Assembly: GCF_009707865.1 (NCBI RefSeq)
Contig: NZ_WMBA01000001.1
Span: forward strand, 223,157 to 287,156
Reading direction: 5' to 3'
Length of the DNA: 64,000 nucleotides
From: Amycolatopsis pithecellobii
GTDB lineage: Bacteria; Actinomycetota; Actinomycetes; Mycobacteriales; Pseudonocardiaceae
Position 1 is the first letter of the stretch, and every line of letters starts with the position of its first letter. Position numbers and translations under genes: made by a program. The notes under the pieces were generated by a model that did not search any database, was not told where the DNA came from, and saw only the letters and a list, made by a program, of their open reading frames with translations. Of this stretch, positions 8,143-16,455 are shown piece by piece.

Positions 8143-8736
8143 CTAAGGTGCCTCGGTCCGCCAGCCGAGAAGGATCGCGCGGAGCGCTTGCTCCGCGAGT
8201 CGCCGGGCGCGGTCATTGCCGACGGTGCCGAGGTAGCCGAGTGACGCTATGCCGTGCAGCGTGCCCCAGATGATCTCGCAGGCCTCGTCGCGGTCGGCAA
8301 GGACTACGTCGTGGGCGTCTGACCAGGTGGTGAGGAGTTCCTTCACGACGGCGATGGCCGGTTCCGCGGCGCGCCGGCGCTCGTCCGCGTCGACTGCTGC
8401 GCCGTTCATGAGCTCGTAGAGGTGCCGGTGCCGGCCGGCGAACCGGACGTATTCGGACGCGACTCGCATCATGCGCCGGTCGATGCCGGGCTCCTCGGTG
8501 GCCTGCTGGAACTCGGCCAGCATCAGGCGGTGGCCGTGTGCGGCCAGTTCCAGCACGAGCGCGTCCTTGTTGGCGAAGTGCTGGTAGACGACCGGCGCGG
8601 AGTATTCGACGTCGGTCGCGATGCGCCGGATCGTCAGCGCCGCGGCGCCCTCGGTCTCGAGAACGTGCAGCGCGGCCTCGATGATCCGTTCGCGGGTGCT
8701 CGCCCGTTCGCGGGCCCTTCTTGTGCTGGTCGGCAT
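8143..8736 (-). CDS. TetR family regulator (WHG-type C-terminal domain)
   Basis: 197 aa. HTH: LTIRRIATDVEYSAPVVYQHFANK. The C-terminal half (YRFAGRHRHLYELM-like, EACEIIWGTLHGIASL) fits the TetR_C_13/WHG subgroup. Divergent from the Dabb-epimerase operon, whose promoter is immediately followed by a nested palindrome; this is the likely repressor of that operon. Confidence 0.85.
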   Translation of the reverse strand: MPTSTRRARERASTRERIIEAALHVLETEGAAALTIRRIATDVEYSAPVVYQHFANKDALVLELAAHGHRLMLAEFQQATEEPGIDRRMMRVASEYVRFAGRHRHLYELMNGAAVDADERRRAAEPAIAVVKELLTTWSDAHDVVLADRDEACEIIWGTLHGIASLGYLGTVGNDRARRLAEQALRAILLGWRTEAP

Positions 8737-8784
8737 GTCCCGTCACTTCGTTCCGATGGTGTCCTCGGACACTAGCCGCCGCCC

Positions 8785-8814
8785 TTGACGGCAGCGTCGG
8801 GGCGTAGCTAGATT
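8785..8814 (+). promoter_or_regulatory. Promoter of the Dabb-epimerase operon
   Basis: TTGACG (8785-8790), 18-bp spacer, TAGATT (8809-8814). The -10 overlaps the first arm of the nested palindrome at 8813-8843. Confidence 0.65.
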
Positions 8815-8843
8815 AACGACGTTAGAAAATCTAACAATGTTAA
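8813..8843. promoter_or_regulatory. Nested 31-bp palindromic operator
   Basis: Outer arms TTAAC (8813-8817) and GTTAA (8839-8843) and inner arms GTTAGA (8821-8826) and TCTAAC (8830-8835) share one centre at 8828, with matched 3-bp gaps. It covers the expected transcription start of the 8861 gene and suits cooperative binding of two TetR dimers. Confidence 0.8.
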
Positions 8844-8860
8844 TAGGTGAGGTGCAAGGC

Positions 8861-9265
8861 ATGATCTATCACATCGCCCGGGCCACGATGAAGGCCACCG
8901 CGACGCCGGAGCAGATCGAGGCGGCCCTGGAGGGCTGGCGTAACCAAGGCCGATCGATTCCCGCGGTCAAGTCCTTCGTCGTGGGCCGCGACCACGGCGG
9001 CGACTACGAGTACAGCGCGGTGTTCGCGGTCGAGGACCTTGGTGGACTCTTCGCATATCTGACGCACCCGACCACGTATCAGACCGACCACCTCGGTCTG
9101 GACCTTGTCGAGCGGCTCGAAATCTTCGATATCAGCGACGACGACGATCCGGAGCTGAACGCGAAGATCCAGGACCTGCACCGGCGCCGCAACGAGCTCA
9201 ACCCCGAGGTCGCCGGAATGCTCGCCGATGTGCCCGCCTATAGCGGCTCCGGCGTGGACGACTGA
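8861..9265 (+). CDS. Dabb (stress-responsive A/B-barrel) domain protein
   Basis: 134 aa with the ATG at 8861, which has an AGGTGAGG ribosome site; an in-frame start at 8837 lies inside the operator and is rejected. Single ferredoxin-like alpha/beta barrel: IYHIARATMKATATPEQIEA, VKSFVVGRDHGGDYEYSAVF and HPTTYQTDHLGLDLV are the usual Dabb blocks. Members often act as small dimeric cyclases or isomerases or have unknown roles. First gene of an operon with the NAD-dependent epimerase (36-bp gap). Confidence 0.82.
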   Translation: MIYHIARATMKATATPEQIEAALEGWRNQGRSIPAVKSFVVGRDHGGDYEYSAVFAVEDLGGLFAYLTHPTTYQTDHLGLDLVERLEIFDISDDDDPELNAKIQDLHRRRNELNPEVAGMLADVPAYSGSGVDD

Positions 9266-9301
9266 CCGAGATCCCAGCCCCAGCAAGGAGAAAACCCTGT
9301 C

Positions 9302-10243
9302 ATGGCCGATCATGTCATCATCGGCGCCGGTTCCATCGGCACGAATGTCGCCCGCCTGCTCACCGAGCGCGGCGAAAGCGTCCGGATCGTCACGCGCAGC
9401 GGCTCCGGCCCCGACCACCCGCTGATCGAGCGGGTCGCCGCTGACGCCTCCGATGCGTCCCGCCTGAGCGAGCTGTCCCGCGGCGCGAAAGTGATCTACC
9501 ACTGCGCGAACCCGCCGTCGTACACGGTGTGGGAACGCTTGTTGCCGCCCTTGCAAACGGCGGTGATCGCCGCGGCGAAGGCGAACGACGCGGTACTGGC
9601 GCTCACCGGCAGCCTCTACGCCTACGGCCGGCAGCCCGGCGGCAGGATGAACGAGCACACCCCCTTGGCCGCCACCGGGCACAAGGGCCGCCTGCGCAAA
9701 CGGATGTGGGAACAGGCCCTCGCCGGCGGCATCCGCACCGTCGAGGTCCGCGGCGCGGACTACATCGGCAAGGACGCGGCCAGCCTCTACTCCATGGTCA
9801 TCGAGCCGGCGTTGAAGAAGGGCGGCACCGCGTGGATCCCCGGCCACCTGGACATGCCGCACACCTTCACCTTCAACGGCGACATGGCACGGGCCCTGAT
9901 CACGCTCGCCCAGGACGAACGCGCGTGGGGCCGGGCCTGGCATGTGCCGTCCCCGCCGGCCGTCACCATCCGCGAACTGGCGCGGCGTTATGCCGTCGCC
10001 GCGGGCCGGCCACCGATCAAACTGATCCAGATGCCGCGCTTCCTGATGCATGCGGTCGGGCTCGTCGTGCCGATCGCCCGCGAGATGGCCGAGATGGACT
10101 ACCAGTGGTACGAACCATTTCACATGGACGCGACGGAGACGGCCGAGACCTTCGGCCTGACCGCCACCGACCTCGACACCGCCATCCGTGACCAGGTCAG
10201 CGGGATCAGGCCGGAACATGCCGACGACGGACGGCGGTCATGA
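9302..10243 (+). CDS. NAD(P)-dependent epimerase/dehydratase (extended/atypical SDR)
   Basis: 313 aa. N-terminal nucleotide motif HVIIGAGSIGTNVARLL, central SLYAYG (Tyr of the SDR active site); the Lys normally four residues later is not evident. Downstream sections match NAD-dependent epimerase/3-beta-HSD-like proteins of actinomycetes. Oxidoreductase on an unknown small molecule, probably working with the Dabb protein. Good ribosome site AAGGAG. Its 3' end overlaps the convergent aldo-keto reductase gene by 6 bp. Confidence 0.8.
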   Translation: MADHVIIGAGSIGTNVARLLTERGESVRIVTRSGSGPDHPLIERVAADASDASRLSELSRGAKVIYHCANPPSYTVWERLLPPLQTAVIAAAKANDAVLALTGSLYAYGRQPGGRMNEHTPLAATGHKGRLRKRMWEQALAGGIRTVEVRGADYIGKDAASLYSMVIEPALKKGGTAWIPGHLDMPHTFTFNGDMARALITLAQDERAWGRAWHVPSPPAVTIRELARRYAVAAGRPPIKLIQMPRFLMHAVGLVVPIAREMAEMDYQWYEPFHMDATETAETFGLTATDLDTAIRDQVSGIRPEHADDGRRS

Positions 10244-11227
10244 AGCCCCGTCTTCGGATACGGGGGGAATGAGGCCCGCCGCTGCCAGGTCGGCCCAGAA
10301 GTCGCGGGGAACGGGCCGGCCGGCGGCCGTGATATTCCGCCGGACCTCGGCCGCCGATCGGTTACCCACGACGACCGCGGCGACGGCCGGGTGACGGACC
10401 GGATAGGTCAGCGCCGCGGCGGCGAGGTCCACGTCGTGCACCCGGCAAAAGTCCACAATGCGGGCGACCCGCTCTTGGACTTCCGGCGGCGGGCTGCCGT
10501 AGTCGTAGCTCGAGTTGGGGTCTCCGGTGGCCAGTATCCCCGTGTTGAACGGTGAGGCGATCACCACCGCGTGGCCGGATTCGAGGCAGTACGGCAACAA
10601 CTCGTGCGTCGGTTCGTGGTTGAGCAAGGTGTACGAGCCCGCCATGATGAATCCGTCGACCGCCGCGTTCCGGGCGATGGTCAGACACACGTCCGATTGC
10701 CGCGTGGACACCCCGATCGCCCGGATCTGGCCCTCGTCCCGGAGCTGAGCGAGCGTAGGCAGGCACTCGTCGAGTACGAGTGCGAGAACGTCGTCGAACT
10801 GATCACCGTGCATCGCCCGGTCGATGTCGTGGACATAGACGATGTCGATCCGGTCCGTTCCCAGGCGTTCGAGGCTGCGAAAGACGGACTCGCGCGTCGC
10901 CGAAGCGGAGTAGTCGAACTGGCGAGCGGAGCTCGGATCGGCCACACCGGGGCGGTTGGGCAGGCGCCCGACTTTCGTCGAAATGACCAGCTCGTCCCGC
11001 TCATGACGGCGGACGAAGCGCCCGAGCCGCCGCTCGCTTTCGCCGCTCAGGTACAGCGGTGCCGTGTCGAAATCTCGTACTCCCTGCTGCCAGGCCGCTT
11101 CGAGCATCTCGTCGAAAGCGCGCTCGCCATCCCGGTTCGACTGGGTACCGGCCCCGACGCCCAGCCAGCCGAGGGTGACGCCCGTCCGGCCGAAGGGGGT
11201 CCGGGTTTGTGTTCCGATCACTGTCAC
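10238..11227 (-). CDS. Aldo/keto reductase (aldose dehydrogenase-like)
   Basis: 329 aa NADP(H)-dependent TIM-barrel oxidoreductase. Catalytic Asp/Tyr in FDTAPLYLSGESERRLG, Lys in LVISTKVGRLPNRPG and His in YVHDIDRAMHGDQFDDV. The last motif and RFDYS-like segment put it with D-threo-aldose/L-fucose/pyridoxal dehydrogenase-type AKRs. GTG at 11227 is used; a second GTG at 11221, with GAGG at better spacing, is as likely. Divergent from the sugar-isomerase-like operon, which suggests a shared sugar or lactone pathway. Confidence 0.85.
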   Translation of the reverse strand: MTVIGTQTRTPFGRTGVTLGWLGVGAGTQSNRDGERAFDEMLEAAWQQGVRDFDTAPLYLSGESERRLGRFVRRHERDELVISTKVGRLPNRPGVADPSSARQFDYSASATRESVFRSLERLGTDRIDIVYVHDIDRAMHGDQFDDVLALVLDECLPTLAQLRDEGQIRAIGVSTRQSDVCLTIARNAAVDGFIMAGSYTLLNHEPTHELLPYCLESGHAVVIASPFNTGILATGDPNSSYDYGSPPPEVQERVARIVDFCRVHDVDLAAAALTYPVRHPAVAAVVVGNRSAAEVRRNITAAGRPVPRDFWADLAAAGLIPPVSEDGAS

Positions 11228-11264
11228 CTCGCCAGTATCGGGGGCCGCGCTCCGGCGGACCCTG

Positions 11265-11308
11265 CCGATACGTCAATCCGGCTCGGAAAGGTCCGACTGG
11301 CGTATCGG
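11265..11308. promoter_or_regulatory. Long inverted repeat in divergent intergenic region
   Basis: CCGATACGTCA (11265-11275) and TGGCGTATCGG (11298-11308) are inverted copies with one mismatch, 22 bp apart, i.e. half-sites about three helical turns apart. Placed between the AKR gene and the 11372 operon; candidate binding site for an unlinked regulator. Confidence 0.5.
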
Positions 11309-11371
11309 CGCGCCCCGTCGACGAAGCCTCAGCCAAGCTGGGCGCAGCAATGTCGCACAGGAGGACGCCGA

Positions 11372-12244
11372 ATGCGCTACGGATACGCCACGGTCGGGCT
11401 GCCCACGCTCGACCCCGGGGAAGCCATTGCCGAGGCCGCGGAGGCGGGATATGCGGGCCTGGAATGGAAAGTCGGCGAGGCCCCGCACGCGATGGGCAGC
11501 AGCGCCGAGACTTTTCTGGTCGGTAACCGCACCACGCTGTCCCTCGATCCCGCGGATGGCAGGCGGGTCGCCCGGCTGAGCGCCGCCGCGGGACTCTCGG
11601 TCATCGGCCTCAGTCCCTATGTGCGCACCGGTGATCTGTCTACTTTGGACAAGGTGCTGGCCGTCGCCGAGGCCTCGGGAGCGCCGCAGATCCGGCTGCA
11701 GGGCCCTCGGTTCGAGCCGGGCGGCCCGGACTACCACGAGCTTTCCGCCCGTTTTCACGACTTCTTCACCGACGCCGCCGAACACGCCTCCCGATCCGGC
11801 GTGCGGCTCGTCCTCGAGATCCACCAGCACACGCTTTTTCCCAGCGCATCGCTGGCACAGCGGCTGGTCTCGCATTTCGACCCGGCGAGGGTCGGCGTCA
11901 TCTACGACGTGGGCAACATGGTGTTCGAGGGCTACGAGGATCACCGGATCGGCAGTGCATTGCTCGGGCCGTATCTGCATCACGTCCATTTGAAGAACGC
12001 CCTGTTCCGTCCCGGCAACGGCGGGGATCCGGTGCGGGTGCACCGTCCGATGTGGAGCCCGCTGGACGACGGCGTGGTCGACGTGCCCGGGGTGCTCAGG
12101 TATCTGGACGAGATCGGTTACGACGGCTGGGTATCGCTGGAGGATCTCAGTACCGAGCGCGACCCGGCGGAGACACTGCGGCACAATGCCCGCGTGCTCG
12201 CCGCTTGCGGGGCACCGGGCTGGTCCGTACCGGTGGCCGGCTGA
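11372..12244 (+). CDS. Sugar phosphate isomerase/epimerase-like TIM-barrel protein
   Basis: 290 aa, xylose-isomerase-like (AP endonuclease 2) fold. Start ATG 11372 follows CAGGAGGAC. Metal-site residues are visible: Glu in RLVLEIHQHT, Asp/Asn in GVIYDVGNM, His in HHVHLKN and Glu in GWVSLEDLS, as in 3-ketohexulose or hydroxypyruvate isomerase-type members. Intracellular. First of three co-directional genes (hydrolase at +15 bp, then MFS), implying import and conversion of a sugar-derived compound. Confidence 0.85.
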   Translation: MRYGYATVGLPTLDPGEAIAEAAEAGYAGLEWKVGEAPHAMGSSAETFLVGNRTTLSLDPADGRRVARLSAAAGLSVIGLSPYVRTGDLSTLDKVLAVAEASGAPQIRLQGPRFEPGGPDYHELSARFHDFFTDAAEHASRSGVRLVLEIHQHTLFPSASLAQRLVSHFDPARVGVIYDVGNMVFEGYEDHRIGSALLGPYLHHVHLKNALFRPGNGGDPVRVHRPMWSPLDDGVVDVPGVLRYLDEIGYDGWVSLEDLSTERDPAETLRHNARVLAACGAPGWSVPVAG

Positions 12245-12259
12245 CGACGAAGGATCACG

Positions 12260-13072
12260 ATGAACGCCCGGTTTGTGACCGTCGACGATGGAGTCGACTT
12301 GTTCTGCACCGACAGCGGGGACACCGCCGGGGCGCGTCCCGTCGTACTCGTGCACGGCTGGCTCTGCGACTCCGACGACTGGGTCCACCTCATTCCCCTG
12401 CTCACGGCCCACACCCGCGTCATCACCGTTGACCTGCGCGGCCACGGGCGGTCGACGGTAGCCTCCTCGGGTTACGGTCCTGCGGTTTTCGCCGACGACG
12501 TCGCCACGGTGATGCGCGCGCTCGGCGTCTCGAACGCCGTGGTCGCCGGGCATTCGGCGGGCGGCGAGGTGGGACTGCTGGTCGGCGAACGCCATCCGGA
12601 TCTGGTGGCCGGCCTTGTTGCCATCGATCCCGTCTATGCGCTCCCGGCTGAGCGCCGCGCGGGGTTCGAGACGCGGGCGGAGGAGCTGTCCGAGCCCGGC
12701 GCAGCCGCTCTCGCGTCGGCCCATTTCGCCTCGATCGAAGGCCCCAATACCCCGGACTACCTGCGGGAATGGCACCGACGGAGACCGTTCGCGATCGCGC
12801 CGCACGTCATCGCGGAAACCTCCCGGGGCTTTGCATTGGGACCGGACAGCATCCGGTTGCGTCCCGATGCCGACGCTGTCCTCCTGCGCCGCAGGGTGCC
12901 GGTATTCGCCGTCTACCGGGACGCGGCACAGGCCGCGGTCGACCGGGCGCTGTGCCCGCATCCGGCCAGCGAAATCCACAGCTGGCCCGACGCCGGGCAT
13001 TGGCTGCACCAGGAGGATCCGGTGCGTTTCCACCGGATGCTCCGCAGTTGGCTGGCACGACTCGATCGCTGA
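12260..13072 (+). CDS. Alpha/beta hydrolase
   Basis: 270 aa. Oxyanion-hole motif VLVHGWLCD, nucleophile elbow AGHSAGGEVG, an acid in the VFAVYRD region and the catalytic His in WPDAGHWLHQED: a complete triad. No signal peptide. Esterase, lactonase or C-C hydrolase; its position after the isomerase-like gene favours a lactone or ester intermediate. Confidence 0.85.
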   Translation: MNARFVTVDDGVDLFCTDSGDTAGARPVVLVHGWLCDSDDWVHLIPLLTAHTRVITVDLRGHGRSTVASSGYGPAVFADDVATVMRALGVSNAVVAGHSAGGEVGLLVGERHPDLVAGLVAIDPVYALPAERRAGFETRAEELSEPGAAALASAHFASIEGPNTPDYLREWHRRRPFAIAPHVIAETSRGFALGPDSIRLRPDADAVLLRRRVPVFAVYRDAAQAAVDRALCPHPASEIHSWPDAGHWLHQEDPVRFHRMLRSWLARLDR

Positions 13073-13098
13073 ACGCCGAGAGGATCCAGGTATCGCAT

Positions 13099-13129
13099 CG
13101 GTCCGACCCGCATATGGCGGGGCGGACCG
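13099..13129. other. Hairpin in the gap before the MFS gene
   Basis: CGGTCCGACCC and GGGGCGGACCG are inverted with one mismatch and separated by 9 nt. There is no T-run, so it is not a clear intrinsic terminator; it may attenuate read-through or stabilise the upstream mRNA. Confidence 0.35.
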
Positions 13130-13233
13130 GGTGATCCGTCGGCCGATAGTCGGATGACACCGCGACAAACCCGCCCGCGGGCACCGAATTCCCCTCGATC
13201 GCACGCCCACCGTCCGGACAAGGAGGTCCCCAC

Positions 13234-14481
13234 GTGGACACTACGGAATCGACCACGAGCACCCCGGTGCAGACGACGACATCCAGCCCGTCCCCCTATC
13301 GCTGGATGATCCTCTTTCTGTGCTGGCTGGCCTTCACCGTCATCTACGTCAACCGCACCGCGTGGTCGGTGGTGGCCGTCAGCGCCTCGCACTCGCTCGG
13401 GTTGTCCGTCGCCGAACTCGGGATCTTCGCCACGGCGATGTCCATCGGCTACGTCGTCACCAACATTCCCGGCGGGATCTTCGCCGATCTGATCGGGGGC
13501 CGCACCGCCGTCGGGATCTCGCTGGTCGCCGCCGGCATCCTCACGTTCGTGTTCGGCACCGTCACCAACCTCGGCCTCGGCATCGCCGTGCAGGTCCTCA
13601 TCGGACTCGTCAGCGGCGCCGACGTCGCCTCCTTCACCAAGCTCCTCAGTCGCTGGTTCCCGCTCTCCGAACGCGGCACGGCCTTCGGCCTCTACATCAC
13701 CTCGACCGCGGTCGGGGGTGTGCTCGCCAACGCCACGATCCCCGGCCTGATGGCCAAAGTGAACTGGAACGGCGTCTACTTCGTACTCGGCGGGCTGTCC
13801 ATCGTGATCGGCGTCGTGTGCTGGACCTTCCTGCGGAACAAGCCTCCCCGCGAGGTCGCGCCGGAACCGGCCACTTCGCACGGCGACCGGCTGAGCGTGG
13901 CCATGATGCTGAAAAACCGCAACCTTCTCTCGCTTTCCGTTGCCGGCCTTGGCATGCAGTGGGGCACGCTCGGCTTCTTGGCGTGGGGTAACTCGCTGAT
14001 GGTCAAGGCATTCGGGCTGTCCACCGGGAAGGCCGCCCTCGTCATGGTCATCGTCAGCACCACCGCGATCGGGGTGAAACCCCTGGTGGGCTTCCTTTCC
14101 GACCGGATCCGCGGCACCCGCAAGATCCATCTGATGGTCCTCAGCGGCTACTTCGTCGTGATCCTCATCGTGTTCGGGCTTCTGCACAGCTACACGGCCA
14201 TGCTCGCCCTGGCGCCCTTCCTCGGCCTCGGCGTCTACGGCTATACCGTCCTCACCAACTCGACCGTCCCCCAATACGCCGACCCGCGTTACGTCGGGAG
14301 CGCATTCGGCTTCGCCAACACGTCGTGGCAACTCGGCGGCGTGTTCGCCCCCATCGCCGTCGGCGCGGCATTCGGTGCCACCGGATCACTTCTGCTCGCG
14401 GTCAGTGTGCTGGCGGTCGGCCCGCTGCTCGGCGTGCTCCTGCTGCTGCCGATCCGGGAACAGGCCAAACCGGCGGCTTGA
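13234..14481 (+). CDS. MFS transporter (anion/sugar-acid symporter type)
   Basis: 415 aa, 12 predicted membrane segments. GTG start with a perfect AAGGAGG ribosome site. The fragments YVNRTAWSVVAVSAS and GGIFADLIGGRTAVGISL, plus loop motif SDRIRGTRKIHL, are close to the ACS/hexuronate-type MFS group. Probably imports an organic acid or sugar acid used by the enzymes at 10238-13072. Followed 30 bp later by a LysR gene. Confidence 0.85.
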   Translation: MDTTESTTSTPVQTTTSSPSPYRWMILFLCWLAFTVIYVNRTAWSVVAVSASHSLGLSVAELGIFATAMSIGYVVTNIPGGIFADLIGGRTAVGISLVAAGILTFVFGTVTNLGLGIAVQVLIGLVSGADVASFTKLLSRWFPLSERGTAFGLYITSTAVGGVLANATIPGLMAKVNWNGVYFVLGGLSIVIGVVCWTFLRNKPPREVAPEPATSHGDRLSVAMMLKNRNLLSLSVAGLGMQWGTLGFLAWGNSLMVKAFGLSTGKAALVMVIVSTTAIGVKPLVGFLSDRIRGTRKIHLMVLSGYFVVILIVFGLLHSYTAMLALAPFLGLGVYGYTVLTNSTVPQYADPRYVGSAFGFANTSWQLGGVFAPIAVGAAFGATGSLLLAVSVLAVGPLLGVLLLLPIREQAKPAA

Positions 14482-14511
14482 CCGTAGAATGCTCGGGCGG
14501 CGGAGTGAGGA

Positions 14512-15486
14512 GTGAAGGTGGAACTACGGCACCTGACCTACTTTCTCGCGCTGGCCGAGCACCGGCATTTCGGCCGGGCCGCCGCTGCCGTCGGGATCAA
14601 GCAGCCGCCGTTCTCCCAGCAGATCAAGCAACTCGAGCAGGAGCTGGGTGTCGAGCTGGTGGAGCGGCGGCCGGGTGGTTCGGAGCTGACCGAGGCCGGG
14701 CGCACCTTCGCCGAGCACGCCCGCGCGGTTCAGGCCGCTGTGGAGCGTGCTCGTGCGGAAACCCTTCGCGCGGCGCGCGGGGAGCTGGGCCGGATCGAGA
14801 TCGCCGCCCTGGCTTCCTCATTCACCAAGATCCTGCCCCGCACACTGCGTGTGCTGCGCACCCGCAGGCCGGATCTCGTCGTCCACCCGGTCGAGTATTC
14901 CCGCACGGCTGACGGTGTGCGGGCGGTGCTGGAGGGCACCGCGGACATCGCGTTCGGGCGTCCTCCGCTGTCCAACGGCCGGGAGACCGGCCGGCTGCTG
15001 GCGCTGCCACTGGTGACCGAACGGGCGATGCTGGTGCTGCCCCGGGAACACCCGCTGGCCACCGAGCCGACGGTCCGCATCTCGGCGCTCGTGCATCAGC
15101 AGTTCGTCCTGACGCCACTGGAAGAACGCTTCCCGCGCTACCTGCACCTCGCCTGTGCCGCCGCCGGTTTCGAGCCGGCGATCGCGGGCACGGTACAAGG
15201 GATCCACACGGTGGTGGGAATGGTGGCAGCCGGCCTGGGCATCGCCGTCGCCCCGGAAAGCGCGGTCGTGCCGGGGCGGCTCGACGTCGTCTTCCGGCCG
15301 ATCGCGCCGACCGTCCCGGCCCCGCCGTTGAGCTTGGTCTGGCGTGCGGACGACACCCGTGCCTCCACCGCGACCTTCTGGCAGCTCGTGCGGGAAGTGC
15401 TGGAAATCGAGGCCACACCGGTTTCCGAGCAGGAATTCGACCGCCGCTATCTCACCGCTCTCCGTGAACGGCAGGGAGCAGGCTGA
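14512..15486 (+). CDS. LysR family transcriptional regulator
   Basis: 324 aa. N-terminal winged HTH (ELRHLTYFLALAEHRHFGRAA ... AVGIKQPPFSQQIKQLE), then a periplasmic-binding-protein-like effector domain. GTG at 14512; GTG at 14518 is equally plausible. Same strand as the MFS gene; LysR proteins of this type commonly regulate aromatic or organic-acid catabolism, here probably the 11372-14481 operon. Confidence 0.85.
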   Translation: MKVELRHLTYFLALAEHRHFGRAAAAVGIKQPPFSQQIKQLEQELGVELVERRPGGSELTEAGRTFAEHARAVQAAVERARAETLRAARGELGRIEIAALASSFTKILPRTLRVLRTRRPDLVVHPVEYSRTADGVRAVLEGTADIAFGRPPLSNGRETGRLLALPLVTERAMLVLPREHPLATEPTVRISALVHQQFVLTPLEERFPRYLHLACAAAGFEPAIAGTVQGIHTVVGMVAAGLGIAVAPESAVVPGRLDVVFRPIAPTVPAPPLSLVWRADDTRASTATFWQLVREVLEIEATPVSEQEFDRRYLTALRERQGAG

Positions 15487-15495
15487 GCGGCTCAG

Positions 15496-16368
15496 TCAGT
15501 TCTGGGTCGTGAGGGGGAACCGGGTGCCGGTGAGTTGTTCGGACAGTGCCCACAGACGGGCGGCGAGTTCGGCGTCCTTGGCCTGGGCGGAGCGGTTGAT
15601 GAGTTCGGGTGCGCCGCGCATGTGTGCGAGGTGGCTCGGTCCGGCGAAGCTGTCGCCGGGGAGGTCGGCGACGGCCGCGTAGAGGACGGGGAGGGCGCCT
15701 TGTTCGGGGCTTTGTGCCAGCAGCCGGACGAGAAGTTTGGCGAAGGGGCCGCTGTCGGTGTAGATCTCGGAGGCGACGAAGCCGGGATGGGCGGCCTGCT
15801 CCAGGACCTTCGAACCGGCGCGGTCCAGGCGGCGCTGGAGTTCGGCGGTGAACAGCAGGTTGGCCAGCTTCGAGCGGTTGTAGGCCCGTGACTGCTTGTA
15901 CGGGTGGTGTTCGTCGTGGGGGTCGTCGAAGTCGATGCGGCCGGCACGTTCGGATTGCGAGGCCACGGTCACCACGCGGCCGGTGATGTGCTCCAGCAGC
16001 AGGTTGGTGAGGGCGAACGGGCCGAGGTGGTTGGTACCGAACTGCAGCTCGAACCCGTCGACGGTGCGTTGCAGTGCCGGTACCGAGATGCCGGCGTTGT
16101 TGATCAAGAGGTCGATGGGCCCCTGCCAGCGGGCGGCGAACGCGCGGACCGAGTTGAGGTCGGCGAGGTCGAGCACACTCACCTCGGTGTCACCAGGTGT
16201 GGTGCGCGCTGCTGCCTGGCCCTTGTCGTAATTGCGCACGGCGAACACGACACGCGCGCCGGCGCCGGCCAGGGCGCGGGCTGTCGCCAGCCCGACCCCG
16301 CTGTTGGCTCCGGTCACGATCGCGGTCTTGCCCGACAGGTCCGGGATGTCGGCAGTGGTGAACGGCAT
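15496..16368 (-). CDS. Short-chain dehydrogenase/reductase (retinol dehydrogenase-like)
   Basis: 290 aa. TGANSGVGLATARAL cofactor motif, DLLINNAGI, catalytic Ser in VASQSERAG and SRAYNRSKLAN (YxxxK). The layout matches the RDH/WWOX-like SDRs common in actinomycetes. Start at ATG 16368 with AAGGAG upstream; the longer open frame runs through the operator and the divergent gene. Expression is probably repressed by the TetR at 16456 through the inverted repeat between them. Confidence 0.87.
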   Translation of the reverse strand: MPFTTADIPDLSGKTAIVTGANSGVGLATARALAGAGARVVFAVRNYDKGQAAARTTPGDTEVSVLDLADLNSVRAFAARWQGPIDLLINNAGISVPALQRTVDGFELQFGTNHLGPFALTNLLLEHITGRVVTVASQSERAGRIDFDDPHDEHHPYKQSRAYNRSKLANLLFTAELQRRLDRAGSKVLEQAAHPGFVASEIYTDSGPFAKLLVRLLAQSPEQGALPVLYAAVADLPGDSFAGPSHLAHMRGAPELINRSAQAKDAELAARLWALSEQLTGTRFPLTTQN

Positions 16369-16384
16369 TACGGGCTCCTTAGAT

Positions 16385-16439
16385 CTGATTGCACTCGGTG
16401 GCATCACTCTACAAGGGTGATGCCACCGAGTGCAATCAG
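16385..16439. promoter_or_regulatory. Perfect 23-bp inverted repeat, divergent operator
   Basis: Left arm 16385-16407 and right arm 16417-16439 are exact inverted copies with a 9-bp loop. Each arm contains TTGCACTCGGTGGCA, itself roughly palindromic (TGC...GCA), so two TetR operators facing each other between SDR and TetR genes is the simplest reading. Confidence 0.85.
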
Positions 16440-16455
16440 GAGTAGGCTGCGGTTC

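Noticed and set aside
10571..11371. N-terminal extension of the sugar-isomerase-like gene
   Set aside because: This stretch is antisense to the aldo-keto reductase; the ATG at 11372 has a good ribosome site and gives normal family length.
15904..16455. Upstream extension of the TetR gene at 16456
   Set aside because: It is antisense to the SDR gene and crosses the inverted repeat.
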